Below are positions 31,590 to 41,800 of a DNA stretch of 64,000 bases, piece after piece. Position 1 is the first letter of the stretch. The number at the start of each line of letters is the position of its first letter. The notes beneath the pieces were generated by a model. It had not been told where the DNA came from, searched no databases, and saw only the letters and a list, made by a program, of their open reading frames with translations. Made by a program: the position numbers and the translations under genes. This DNA comes from Vandiemenella viatica (taxonomy: Eukaryota > Arthropoda > Insecta > Orthoptera > Morabidae): positions 239,637,539-239,701,538 of the forward strand of contig JARYHS010013630.1 of NCBI GenBank assembly GCA_031002005.1. Direction: 5' to 3'.

Positions 31590-32440
31590 TGTGATAACCT
31601 ACAGCCAACCCAAATTATATCGTCCGATATTCCTTTTAGCTATCTTGGCCAAGATTACGAAAAAGATACACGTTGCCAGAATCCATGAACAGTACACGAT
31701 GCAAGGCTCGTGTCACCATGCCAATTCTGCTTCAAGAAAAATCTCGTAACGGAGACAGCTATAAGACGATTGGTGGAACTCTCCCATCAAGAAGACCTAA
31801 AATATGTCGGGATATTCCTTGATATAGTTGGAGCCTTCGACGGTCTCTGGTGGCCGAGTATATTAAGACGCCTCAGGCAGGCTAACTGCGACAATTGGAC
31901 ACACCGAATGGTCCGAAGTTAACTAAATGAGAGGGCGATACTAGTAGAACAAAACGGTTTTTCCACAACTAGGGAGTGACGGAAGGATGCCTACAGTGAT
32001 GCCAGAGAGACTCGCTCCCCCCAATGTGGAACATGGTGATGGATGAGGCGTTGGAAGAACACGAGAATAAACCGTGGGACCCGATTGATTACGCAGTTGA
32101 TGACTTTTTAGGTATCATACGGGCAGGCAGCATAACACTAATCGAAGAGGTGTGGACAGAAGCCCTAAAACATATCAATGAATGGATCACTTAGAAAAAA
32201 ATGGTAATATCGGTCCAGAAACTCAGGCAATGATCTTGAGAGAGGGCATGAATAGAGAAAGATTTCCCAGAATCACTCTTGCCGGTAATAAAATTTGATT
32301 TGTAGCAAGTGAAGTACCTGGCAGTTGTGCTTGACGGCATTTGGTCCTTTCTTCCACACCTGCGACACACCCAAGAAAGACTAAAACGAGCCGCCGCGAA
32401 CGTGCAGTCAATGTGTGACGGTTGTTACGATCGCAAATAG
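31590..32440 (+). pseudogene. R1 reverse transcriptase domain, broken
   Basis: FLLAILAKITKKIHVARIHEQ corresponds to the RPISLL...K.LEK..V.RI block. TAIRRLVELSHQEDLKYVGIFLDIVGAFDGLWWPSILRRL carries the first palm aspartate and is typical of R1. Later frames give MWNMVMDEALEE-like text and YAVDDFLGI, in which the YADD catalytic box has an extra V codon. The MVISVQKTQAMIL and FPRITLAGNKI blocks complete the thumb. It is frameshifted throughout. Confidence 0.75.
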
Positions 32441-32790
32441 TCGTGTTCACTCCTTAATCGAACCTCGCAATCTTCAGATTCACGGAGTGCGATTAGAGTT
32501 TCATATCCGGTGGTTTACGACGGTGTGCTGTATCTTCTTTGTGAGCTTCAGCGTAATAATAAAGGTAAAACTGTATTCAAGTAAGATTGTTTAATTGGTG
32601 TAGTTGTGGCTCCTTTGAGTGACTAACTATTTAATTTCGGGTAATTACCCATGGCGACCTTATTCAAACCAAATCTGCAATCATTTGAAGTTGATCAGCA
32701 CCGAATTTTATAATGAACTTGTATGGTCACGTTCAGAGAAAACGTACAATATTAATTAATAAGAGGATCAGCATTTGTAGCGTTGTAACT
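32423..32790 (+). mobile_element. LTR-like insertion inside the R1 element
   Basis: 32423-32651 begins TGTTACGATCGC and ends ACCCA, and is immediately followed by TGGCGACC, a frequent gypsy primer-binding-site start. It also contains AATAATAAAGG, like an R-region poly(A) signal. Coding similarity to R1 stops at about 32440 and resumes at about 32790. It resembles in layout the LTR-like piece at 21587-21833, but the two are not closely alike in sequence. The right boundary is uncertain. Confidence 0.4.
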
Positions 32791-33180
32791 TGGAAGCCAT
32801 AAAAGCAGCACTACATTACCATATCAGACAGGTAAACCAGGTGACCCTATACGACTATGAAATAATAGACGTACAGCACGAGAAGGGAACACCGGAGCGT
32901 AGACTGGAGGTCTGGACCAAGAAGAAATATTAACCAAAAGACTGCTAGATGACTGGCAGCAAAGATGGGAGAGCAGCGAGAATTGAATAGATACGAACCG
33001 ATGGATTCCTATCGTGGAATACTGGTCAAGCGGATGGAAGAAAAACTTGAACCTCATCTACCTGGTGACGTGCATTATCACAGGCTATGGGCTTAAGGGA
33101 AAACTGTATGACCGCGGCCTGGACGAGGAAGGAACGTGCATCTGCGACCAGCGGTAAGATGCGACGGATGTCGTTTGAGC
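32790..33180 (+). pseudogene. R1 C-terminal (post-RT zinc) region
   Basis: TNRWIPIVEYWSSGWKKNLNLIYLVTCIITGYGLKGKLYDRG is followed by CICDQR, a decayed form of the TG.G.F..YL...G....C.CG....H zinc block at the end of R1 pol. The histidine part is not clear. Stops interrupt it. Confidence 0.6.
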
Positions 33181-34640
33181 CTGCAGAAGATCGCGTGCGG
33201 GAAGCTGTGAACATCGACGAAGATAGCTGGGAGTAGGAACTCCTCCGCACGCCGGTAAATCCCTATGCCCTTCGCCCATTTGCGTGAGCATTATTCTACA
33301 AACGGAACAAAGGAAAATGAAAGACTATCCGAGCCAGCCACTTACGAGACGACACGCCAGACGCAGAGCGAACGGGAAGGCAAGCTGGCGACGCAGTCGA
33401 GAAGAAGAGAAGACTGGGCGAGACGACAAAGCTGGACAGTACTCCTCGCAGGTGGTGACTCAGTTGTGCACGGTCCTACCAGCCGGACCCTGGGCACTTT
33501 TCTCAGCACACTTACGGTGCAGTATACAGACTCCATGAAACCACTGGAGTCCATCTTCTGCCAACTTCCCGGTGGTAAAAGGCACGTCCCCCCTCGGGGA
33601 TAATCCAACCTCTCCGAAAGGAGGGGTAAATATTCTGGGCTGGTTGCCTTGGAGGTGGCGTAGTTGGGTAGTGGATCCTGGGGGAGGGGGATTGTGAGAG
33701 ATTGTAATGAGCTGAAACTCGGGTGACTCCCGCCCGTAACAGCCTCAACCAAGCCCACGGAACTCCGTGCATTGTCTGGTCTCAGCATCAATCGTCTTCC
33801 TCGAACACAGTCGCAAACCCCTCTACTGGTGGCGCCCGAGACTGTGCTGCACAAGTCTTTCCATTGGCTGCCTTATGGGGCGGAAGATGGGTCATCGAGG
33901 TCACCGTAGTGGAGCTCAAACACATCTCACCACCCTCACCAGAGCTATATGACTACTTTGCTACGCTCCCGCCACGTGATTGGGTTGGAAGAATCACCGC
34001 CTCCCCCTAATCTTTCAGGGGAAGGTCGTACTCTCCTGTAAGGAGAAGAACCATTAGCAACCGGGAATGTTTCCCGGTGCGCACGGTGAACCTCGTGGCG
34101 GCAGTGCTGTCACAACTGAGGGCGAAGACGTTCCTCAGCCGTGCACAGGTGCCGCTGTCTCGTTATCCATCTGGGCCAATGCGAAACAAAGCGATGTGCA
34201 GTAATTACACGTACATACTTCAGATATTCAACTTAAACTGGGCGTGCTCTAAGGACAGTTTCACACTGGTAGTGATAGAGAGTAGCCTCTCTTATAGCGC
34301 TGTGCTTCATACCATTGTTCCACTGGCCAGGGAAAATCTCGCCGTAGCCAACTGAACAAGCTCCGAAACTGTGGAACCTTCTGGAAGAAACTTCTATATT
34401 TAAACTCGTATCCTTGCAGGTTTACCCTTCTTAAATAACCACTTATATAGTCCAGGAATAAAATATAACAGTTACTCACTTATGAAGATTCTAGTCTGTG
34501 TATTTACCAAAAATAAAGCTTCTCAACTTGGTTTTTGTTTACATGAGCTTACTTGTGCCTTACATGGAATTAATTAATAAAATATAAGGTATTTTTTCTT
34601 CAGTCGTGGCCACTTCAAACCTTCTTCTGAAATTCGCTTA
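33181..34640 (+). other. Probable R1 3' untranslated region and flank
   Basis: GC-rich sequence with GTAGTGGATCCTGGG and GACTCCCGCCCGTAAC. It is open in several frames but lacks protein motifs. Composition becomes AT-rich after about 34350. The 3' end of the LINE was not fixed (34030 is an estimate). Confidence 0.4.
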
Positions 34641-34650
34641 TGGTTACAAG

Positions 34651-34909
34651 AAAATCTCAAAACACCGAGCGGGGCGGTGTAACGGTTAGCGTTCTCGCCT
34701 CGCATTCGGGAGGACGGCGGTTCGAATCCCCGTCCGGGCATCCAGATTTGGGTTTTCCATGGTTTCCCCAAATCACTCCAGGCAAATGCCGGGATGCTTC
34801 CTTCAAAAGGCCATGGCCAAATTCCTTCCCATTCCTTGCCCCCATCCTTGCCTCCCATCCTTTCCCGTCTCTAAAGACCTCGATGTTAAAAAGAGACGTA
34901 AAGCAGTTA

Positions 34910-34943
<34 letters not shown>

Positions 34944-34949
34944 CGAAAC
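34651..34949 (+). repeat. SINE family A, full-length copy with TSD
   Basis: The tRNA-derived head at 34664 onwards has GTAACGGTTAGCG (A box) and GGTTCGAATCCCC (B box). The tRNA-unrelated body contains TTTTCCATGGTTTCCCC, GCCGGGATGCTTCC and GGCCATGGCC, then a tail ending in about 30 A. The imperfect TSD AAAATCTC(A/G)AAAC occurs at 34651-34663 and 34937-34949 (12 of 13). It was transcribed by pol III and moved by a LINE partner. This is the reference copy for the family in this window. Confidence 0.9.
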
Positions 34950-34950
34950 T

Positions 34951-36541
34951 ACTAAATGATAGCAGATAGGCGCAACGTTGGAACTTTGCGATTTTTTAAT
35001 AATTAAAGTTCCTAGTAGTTCCTATCAAATACTTGCAAACTTGTTGCATAATTATAAATTGTAACACTTTATCCCAAAATAATTGATGGCTGATTTACAA
35101 CTTCTAAAATAGAGTAGAATATAAATATCAGGATAGACGTGGCAATTTTTAACAGTTGCGAAATACTAGTGTCGACTAGTAATTAATGTCGTTGCTTCCC
35201 TAAACCAGACCCGCTCTGGACACACTTATATAAACTTAGCTCCTCACTTTTGATGAACAATAAAATACACACACCAATAAACTTACGTACTCCCCATACA
35301 TGACAAAAGACCAACTCAGACGATTACCGCAAATAACTAGATGCACACGCTAATCATAGACACTGCCACAAAAATTAAAACTTTGCTCTGGACATAACGT
35401 CCTGCTTCCGACGATCACTGGAAATGAAAGAGCCACGCTTGGTGGCTGCACTACTATTTATAGTATTCGCTATACCGACGCTTCTTCTGATGCAACTCCT
35501 CGCGGAGGATCGTGTCGCAGTATTTTTCTCTACAGGTGAATCCTAATATTGTTTTGCAATTGGAGGTTCTATCTTCGATGCACTACCTTTATGAGGAAAG
35601 GTATATGAGAAAAGTTTGGACAACATACTATGAAAAACATCGATAGGCAGCTAAGAGTGGAATAATATGAACTTGGGAAGATCATCTGATGACATAATAT
35701 GCGCCTTGAGACAGTTTCATTATGAATAATGTAATGATGTCGTGGTTGCTTTTACGGGCAGAGAAAAATATACAGCAGGAGCAGACTGATTGAAACCTTT
35801 AGATCAAAACTAGTGGATGAAGAAGAAGTAACAGGGGTGAAGAGGACGTATTGCGGTAGGAAAAGTTGCGTTGAAGCAGGAACGAAAATCACTCAATGCA
35901 GTAAGTTGGAAAATGATGTGAACCAATAAAGTATCCAGTTATATCTGTTCGTTATAGCCGTTAGGGTTGAAACTCATATAGCAATCACAAATAAAATAAG
36001 GCATTGAGAACTGGAGAAAATTAAAATGGAAGTGACGTCTTTTTCTTATGTCTTACTAATTTAGGGATCAGTTGAGAAGGGAGTACAGAATCTGGAGTTT
36101 CATTAAGTTTCAAGTTATCTGCAAAAGAGAATAAAATGTTAAGAACACACCTGGGACTGGCATATCACGTGAAATAAAGGCTTTGAAGTACAGTAATTGG
36201 GAAGCGTGACTGAAGGAAATAAAAAAAATAAAAAATAAAACAGGATGCAAATATATGAAAGTGGAAGAATATTTACTGCTTACATATATATATATATAGC
36301 AGTAAAATGTAAAGGAATTATCTGCAAAATCCATTCTTATGCATAAAAATTGGGGAAGAAGGAGACAGAGGGACAGAAGTAAAGGTAGTGAAAATGAAGT
36401 TCGTAAAGAGTAGAGAGGGAGTAGCAAGAATAAACAAAGTAAGGAATGATATAGTGATAGAGATAGTAAATCAATAACCATTACAAGATACAGAAACCGG
36501 TTTGCAATGGTTCGGTAATGATGTGAGTTATAATAATATTG
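34951..36541. other. No gene seen
   Basis: AT-rich, with purine-rich strings (36360-36480) and a TA microsatellite near 36286-36298. The frames present are low-complexity. Confidence 0.35.
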
Positions 36542-36542
36542 G

Positions 36543-36630
36543 TTGACCAAATGTGAGCTACCAATTATCGTAGCAGGGTCGCCAAATGTTAGCTGTCCTG
36601 GAATAAGTCGCCAAATGTAAGCTACCAATT
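36543..36630 (-). repeat. Three-fold LTR-end/primer-site motif
   Basis: On the minus strand the motif AGCT(T/A/C)ACATTTGG(C/T) recurs three times, two of them followed by CGAC. The spacing is about 35 bp then 38 bp, and AATTGGTAGCT precedes two of the copies. ACA followed by TTTGGCGACC is what an LTR end plus primer-binding site looks like in many gypsy elements. Confidence 0.55.
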
Positions 36631-36918
36631 GTCCTCGAAATGTTCAGCCAATTCCGTGATAATGATTTCAATAGTTGATGACGGCCCAATTCTCCTCTCT
36701 CAACACATTCAAGCCGTTAGCTCGGATAATTTATTTTTCTTGCATATAACCACCAAACAAACAACGTGTAGAAATGAAAAACGTACTGTTATGGTCAAAA
36801 TACTACTCAATTTTATCAACACCGTTCCTTTAAACAACTTTTAAAACACTTGTGTTACATTCAAATAAGTTTCAAATACAATGTAGTCTTCACGGGTGTA
36901 CCGCCGGATAGTGTTACA
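36616..36918 (-). repeat. Putative solo or orphan LTR, minus strand
   Basis: Read on the minus strand it starts TGTAACAC and ends GCTTACA, giving inverted TGTAA/TTACA ends over 303 bp. AATAAA lies inside (AAAAATAAATTATCC), and TTTGGCGAC follows the end at 36607-36615. No gag or pol follows in the minus direction, so this is an orphan. The start is less certain than the end. Confidence 0.5.
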
Positions 36919-38734
36919 CAAACATGAGGTTTATTTTATTAATATTTGAATAATTACACATTGTCAATGGTCTTTAATTTAAACAGTTAGTGTAATTTGA
37001 GATTTTTCAGTGTCATTTACAGGGTAGAACAGATTGCATAAGTTTCCGTCGCGGACGAAGTTTTTGCGCCCCTGGCGAGGTCAGGACCCGCGCATGAATA
37101 GCGCCACAGGGGTCTGTTGTCCGTGGCCTGTCGAGATGGCGAGCTGCCTTGCGTCGTACAGACGAGTTGTTGAAGATTACTTGCTGCTGTGTCAAATGAG
37201 GATCCGAACCAGGATATTCCTTTATCAGTTCCCCTGCTCCGAGAAAAACTCTGTTCCCTTCACACTGCGATGTGTCGTATGACACTCGGCGAATCACAGC
37301 GCTGCCCGCCAAAATGACCGTTCCTGGTAGCCTCAACAGATAAACAAAAATCACCAAAACGTTTATAATATTGTTGGCGAGGTTCTTTAGTGGCTGGATC
37401 GTCTCCCATCACTCTCCAAGCTCGCCTCTTTACTTAGAAACGGCACCAAGGTCTACTTTCGGTCGTCGTCACTAGCTAACGGCATTTGGCAGGTATTTTT
37501 CCGAAACGTGCCCAAATGGAAAGCGAGTCTTAGTTATTTATGATGGACAATAAATCCACTGAATGTCCAAGTCAGATACAAAATTTATTCACCCACCGGA
37601 CGTGTAAGTCTGGATGCTTTGTTGAGTCACGTTGAGTCTGTTAGACAAGCCGCACCGCCAATATCTCACACAAACTGTACGAACACTCGGTGCCTAATAA
37701 CACTGTACTTATTAAATGATTACAATACTTATAATTAATAAATGCAACGTAATTCAGTATTAATAATAATATTAAATTAATAGTAAAAGATGATTGGGAA
37801 AGATAGTGTTACTGTGTGAAGAGAATTGAAGATAACTGGATACCATGGGAGTTGTTAGACAAAAGACTGGAAGAAAGAAAAGTTGGGAAGAAAGAGAAAG
37901 AAAATCTCTAACGGTGGCGGAAAAAAAAGCAGGATGGAACCACGCGTAAGAAACGCTGGAATAACTTGTTTTACAAGCAGATCCTACCAGTTTCGAAATC
38001 TTTCTAAGATGATGCTGAAATCCTGAAGAGTCTACGCTATTCCTCATCGGATTACTCTACGTGCTGTCATTCTTAATATATGAATAAGATAATCGAGGAA
38101 CTCAGTGATCGATCAATTACGCACATCGAATATCTCTCTTCGGTTAACATGGATAGAACTAGCCAGACGCCTCACTTAGACATCATTAAGTGTGCATGCA
38201 AGATGATTACGTTAAACTAATGCCTTCTAGTAGGCACTCCCAGTAATTTGCTGACGATTTTGGGAAAACACGACGGTGTGTGTTTCACGAGAAAACACGA
38301 TTTTTGGATCAAACTTTTTGTTACTCGTCTTATTATTACATATAACTATATGAATTTTTTAACTTCGTTGCAACAGTTCCCACTCTCATATAATTTGAAT
38401 AGTGCCCAGCACTAAGATACAAATAGAACGTTTCATAAATTGCAACAAGACGTTGAAATATTTGAACGTATTCTCACCATCAATGATTTATAAATAAATG
38501 CTAGTTACATAAATCATTAAGAAAATTTGGAATACCACGGAAGAGTTCTGTGCGTGTTAGTAGCAGGAGAAGGGGTGAACTCCCGCATCGGTACCCTCCA
38601 TAACCCAACTCCGGCCATTGTTAGAAGCATTATTACGCTTCATAGTAAATCATATCTGTTGTTTGGATTCACGAAATAAATGATCCGTTCTTATGCTATA
38701 ATGGTATCAGTAATAAGTGGATTGTGTGCAAGGA
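36919..38734. other. No recognised gene; GC-richer patch at 37020-37330
   Basis: The patch at 37020-37330 is open on both strands for 80-110 codons but has no motif I know. The remainder is AT-rich. Confidence 0.35.
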
Positions 38735-38870
38735 ATGGAAAGAATTTGGTCATGGTCATTCGAATAGACTAGCATGCCATTAACTTGAAATTATTTCGGG
38801 AAACAAAGAAAAAATTAAATCTAGATGGCCGAACTGTTAAATCGAGACCCCAACACCATGCACCGAAACA
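38735..38870 (-). repeat. SINE family A, old degenerate copy
   Basis: The minus strand retains the CATGACCAAATTCTTTCCATTCCTT block, the ATTTCAAGTTAATGGCA region and the GGCCATCTAGATTTAA region in family order. The head is nearly unrecognisable (GGTCTCGATTTAAC for the B box). It is an older insertion than 34664 or 51555. Confidence 0.5.
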
Positions 38871-41800
38871 AAAGCTTACGAAAAAACAATAGATTCCTGT
38901 CAGGGCGATGAATCTCATTCTTGGTACAAATTCCTGTTATCCGATTACTAAATGAGACAACAGACAGATTGACACCGATCACGCTGGCCATAACGACTGA
39001 GACGTCATTAACATCATAAACCTACCTGGCCATTTGTACCTATAGTTCAAATCAAATCTTAGATTAATGATGAGACGAATATACCATTGTGTGTTTTGGG
39101 ATGTATATACCAAAAATTCATCAAAATTCCCTTACCGGCATTGAACAGGCCATCCTAGTCATATTATAATACAGTCAAATGATAGGCTAATGGTGTTCAA
39201 TATACATGCGTGTGTTGTAGGGTTTTCATGTTGAAAATTCATTAAAATTTTGATGCCGGGAAATCAATCCTGAATGAGTATTGATAACTTGTAGTTTGAC
39301 GTTTGTAATGTTGTGTAGTGTAATTATTTATCATTCATCGAAATCTCGTCACTGATCGTCGAACCGGTGACCACAGAACACAACTAGTGATGCCGACTCC
39401 AGATTTTTATAATGATCCATGTTCGTGAAATAAATGTAAATAGGGTCTATTTTATCTCAAATTAACCACCCTGAAACTTAAAATAACTCTGACTGTCTCT
39501 ATTTTGCACAGGTACAATGAATAAAGCTTTTAAACTTTTATTTTAAATGACAAATAGGAAGATAATTTGATACTGAAGAAGAAATTCAGTGTGTGTTAAG
39601 AGGCTGCTTTAACAGTATTTGGATAAACGAATTCTCAACTCCTAAATTGTTTCAAATATATATACATATATAAATGAGAGAACATTACATTTAAGAAATA
39701 CAATAAAACCTCATTAAGAGAAAGCAGATGAGGTTTAACAGTGTAAGTCGTAACTGATGTAAAATTGTATATTCATAGAAGATGCTTTAAGATTTAATGA
39801 AGAAGTAGGGCGTGATACGTAAAAGCATTTAGGGACGTCAATTCAAACAATATTCTTTTTTTTCTTCGAATTAAAATGTCTTTTAGGTTGTGAATTGGCG
39901 TGTTAAATGTTGTCAAATGGCGTGTTAGAGAAAAGCAGTGATCATATCTCACGAGAAACAGAAAAGGTCGATTGTTATAAATAGAAAAATCTATAAAGAG
40001 GATTAATAATAAAATTGTGTTAAAGGAATTGTACCAGGTGTCAAGGAATAATGTGGGTCATGATCGACCCAACAGCAGTTAATAAATGACAGGCATTAAA
40101 TATAAGCAAGAACAATTAAAGAATATAAGTAAAGACTCGAAACATAAGACATTGGTCGATTGACTGAAGATAAGAGAAAGCTTTATGAAAGAATTGTAAA
40201 CTACAATGTCTAATATTAATGAAGATGTCAAGTAAAAAAATGGAAATAGAAGTATAAAGTGTAGTGAATGTACAACTGGCAAATAAATGAGTGTTCTTTT
40301 CTGTTCATAAATGTCAAATGGAAAATCATACAGCCAATCCAGTTCTGTTACATGTTACTTAGGATTAATATTACAATTGTCGTACGTACTGTGAATATAG
40401 TTATTAATAAATATTTTAGTCAATATACCAAAAATTATTACCACCATCTCCATTTTTGCTTTAGGAATATTTTAGCGTTACATTTATCGTATTTACCTCC
40501 TGTTACGGTTTTCGTTACAGAACTATCATTCTAGCTGGAATATTTACAAAATATTTTTCCTTCGCTGCATTTTGAAAATCTCAATCCTTCTCATGCTTAC
40601 GTCCCATGTCTCTGTGATAACGAAATCAGTAAAATATTTCTCACACGTTTTATATTATTATATCATAGGTCATATACCGGTATAAACAGTTTGTCTGTCT
40701 TCGTAACAGTTGTGTATTATATGTGAGTGGAGACTTTTCCAGAGAAGATTTAATCTAGCTGTGTACTTGTTACAACCTAGCCAATTCATATCACGTGTTG
40801 GTAAATTATATAAACATCACTCTGTGATTTTAATTCCCAACTCTTCTGATTTCGTAAATGTCAGCCATATAATATTCAGGATTATTTTTAGATTTGATCT
40901 TGGTGTGGATTCATTGGAGATGGTCAGAACGAAATGTAAAACTAGACATAGGGTACACCTTCGAAGATTATTTTGATCAATATAAATAGGTATATACTCT
41001 ATCTTGATTTAATTTCCAGTTTTAAAATGCTGCATCAAAAACCATCATTTCTGTCATAGAATAGCATTTTTCATTTTCACCGTTGCAAACTTCCCTCAAG
41101 CTCTAAGCTTTGTTCGTTCCATGCTTACGAAAGGATGTCCGTTTGTGACGCTTTTCATTACAAGCGACTCCTAATAATAATTGTATATGACGTATTTACG
41201 GCAACGGTAATGAATTTTTAAAAATTGCAATGCATTCAAATATATTCCGTATCTTGCGCTCTTCACCAGCAAAAGCGCTTTTTTTTCGAACTCCAGTAAA
41301 CGAATGGGCAAATAAATACATATTCAGCGACTCAAACTTGGCAGTTTTTAATTTATTGAAAAATTCTTTTGTATCGAAAAACGGCAGCCGACGACCATTA
41401 GTTCACATGAATTTATTAATTCCTGGGTGGTACCAATAAAATCTGGACCCCTGACGATTTGCAATCACGCGTGCAATAAAAGCGCTGCACATTCACGCTC
41501 CTTAGAAACGCCATATAACCATGCATTTGTTAATATTAATGCCGAATCTTTATTAAATCTGTGATGAAACATGAGATGCTCTTCACTTTTTTGCCATTGA
41601 TTTAATATGTAGCCGCAATTGACATGTAAGCATTCTGATTTGGAAGTCTCCGTTTTGAAATAATATTCACAAAATACGTTAACTAGATCTGAATTGATTT
41701 TCGTAATAAATGATTTCGCACGACATTAAAAAGTTATTAGAATAGTTTACGTTTGATGTATTATTCATAATGCTATTTCCTTTTATAAGTCTTTCCGTGG

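Larger units (their letters stand above)
28100..34030 (+). mobile_element. R1-clade non-LTR retrotransposon, degenerate, with nested insertions
   Basis: Domain order on the plus strand: Gag with three zinc knuckles (28112-28640), R1-type endonuclease (28800-29581), linker (29690-30259), RT (split; 31590-32440) and C-terminal zinc region (32790-33180), then a GC-rich 3' untranslated part. A mariner (30319-31569) sits near the start of the RT, and an LTR-like piece (32423-32790) follows the RT. The IFLDIVGAFD..WWPSILRRL box is diagnostic of the R1 clade. The 28S rDNA target of classical R1 is not visible at either side. There are many stops, so it is non-functional. Confidence 0.8.

Noticed and set aside
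33342..33854. 170-codon minus-strand frame
   Set aside because: Lies in the GC-rich 3' region of the R1 LINE on the opposite strand and has no recognisable domain.
34664..34740. Possible tRNA gene
   Set aside because: Same reason: SINE-A head with A tail and TSD, and several copies in the window.
36110..36628. 172-codon minus-strand frame rich in Leu/Ser
   Set aside because: It comes from a purine-rich (plus-strand) low-complexity stretch. The apparent membrane protein is a translation of CT repeats.
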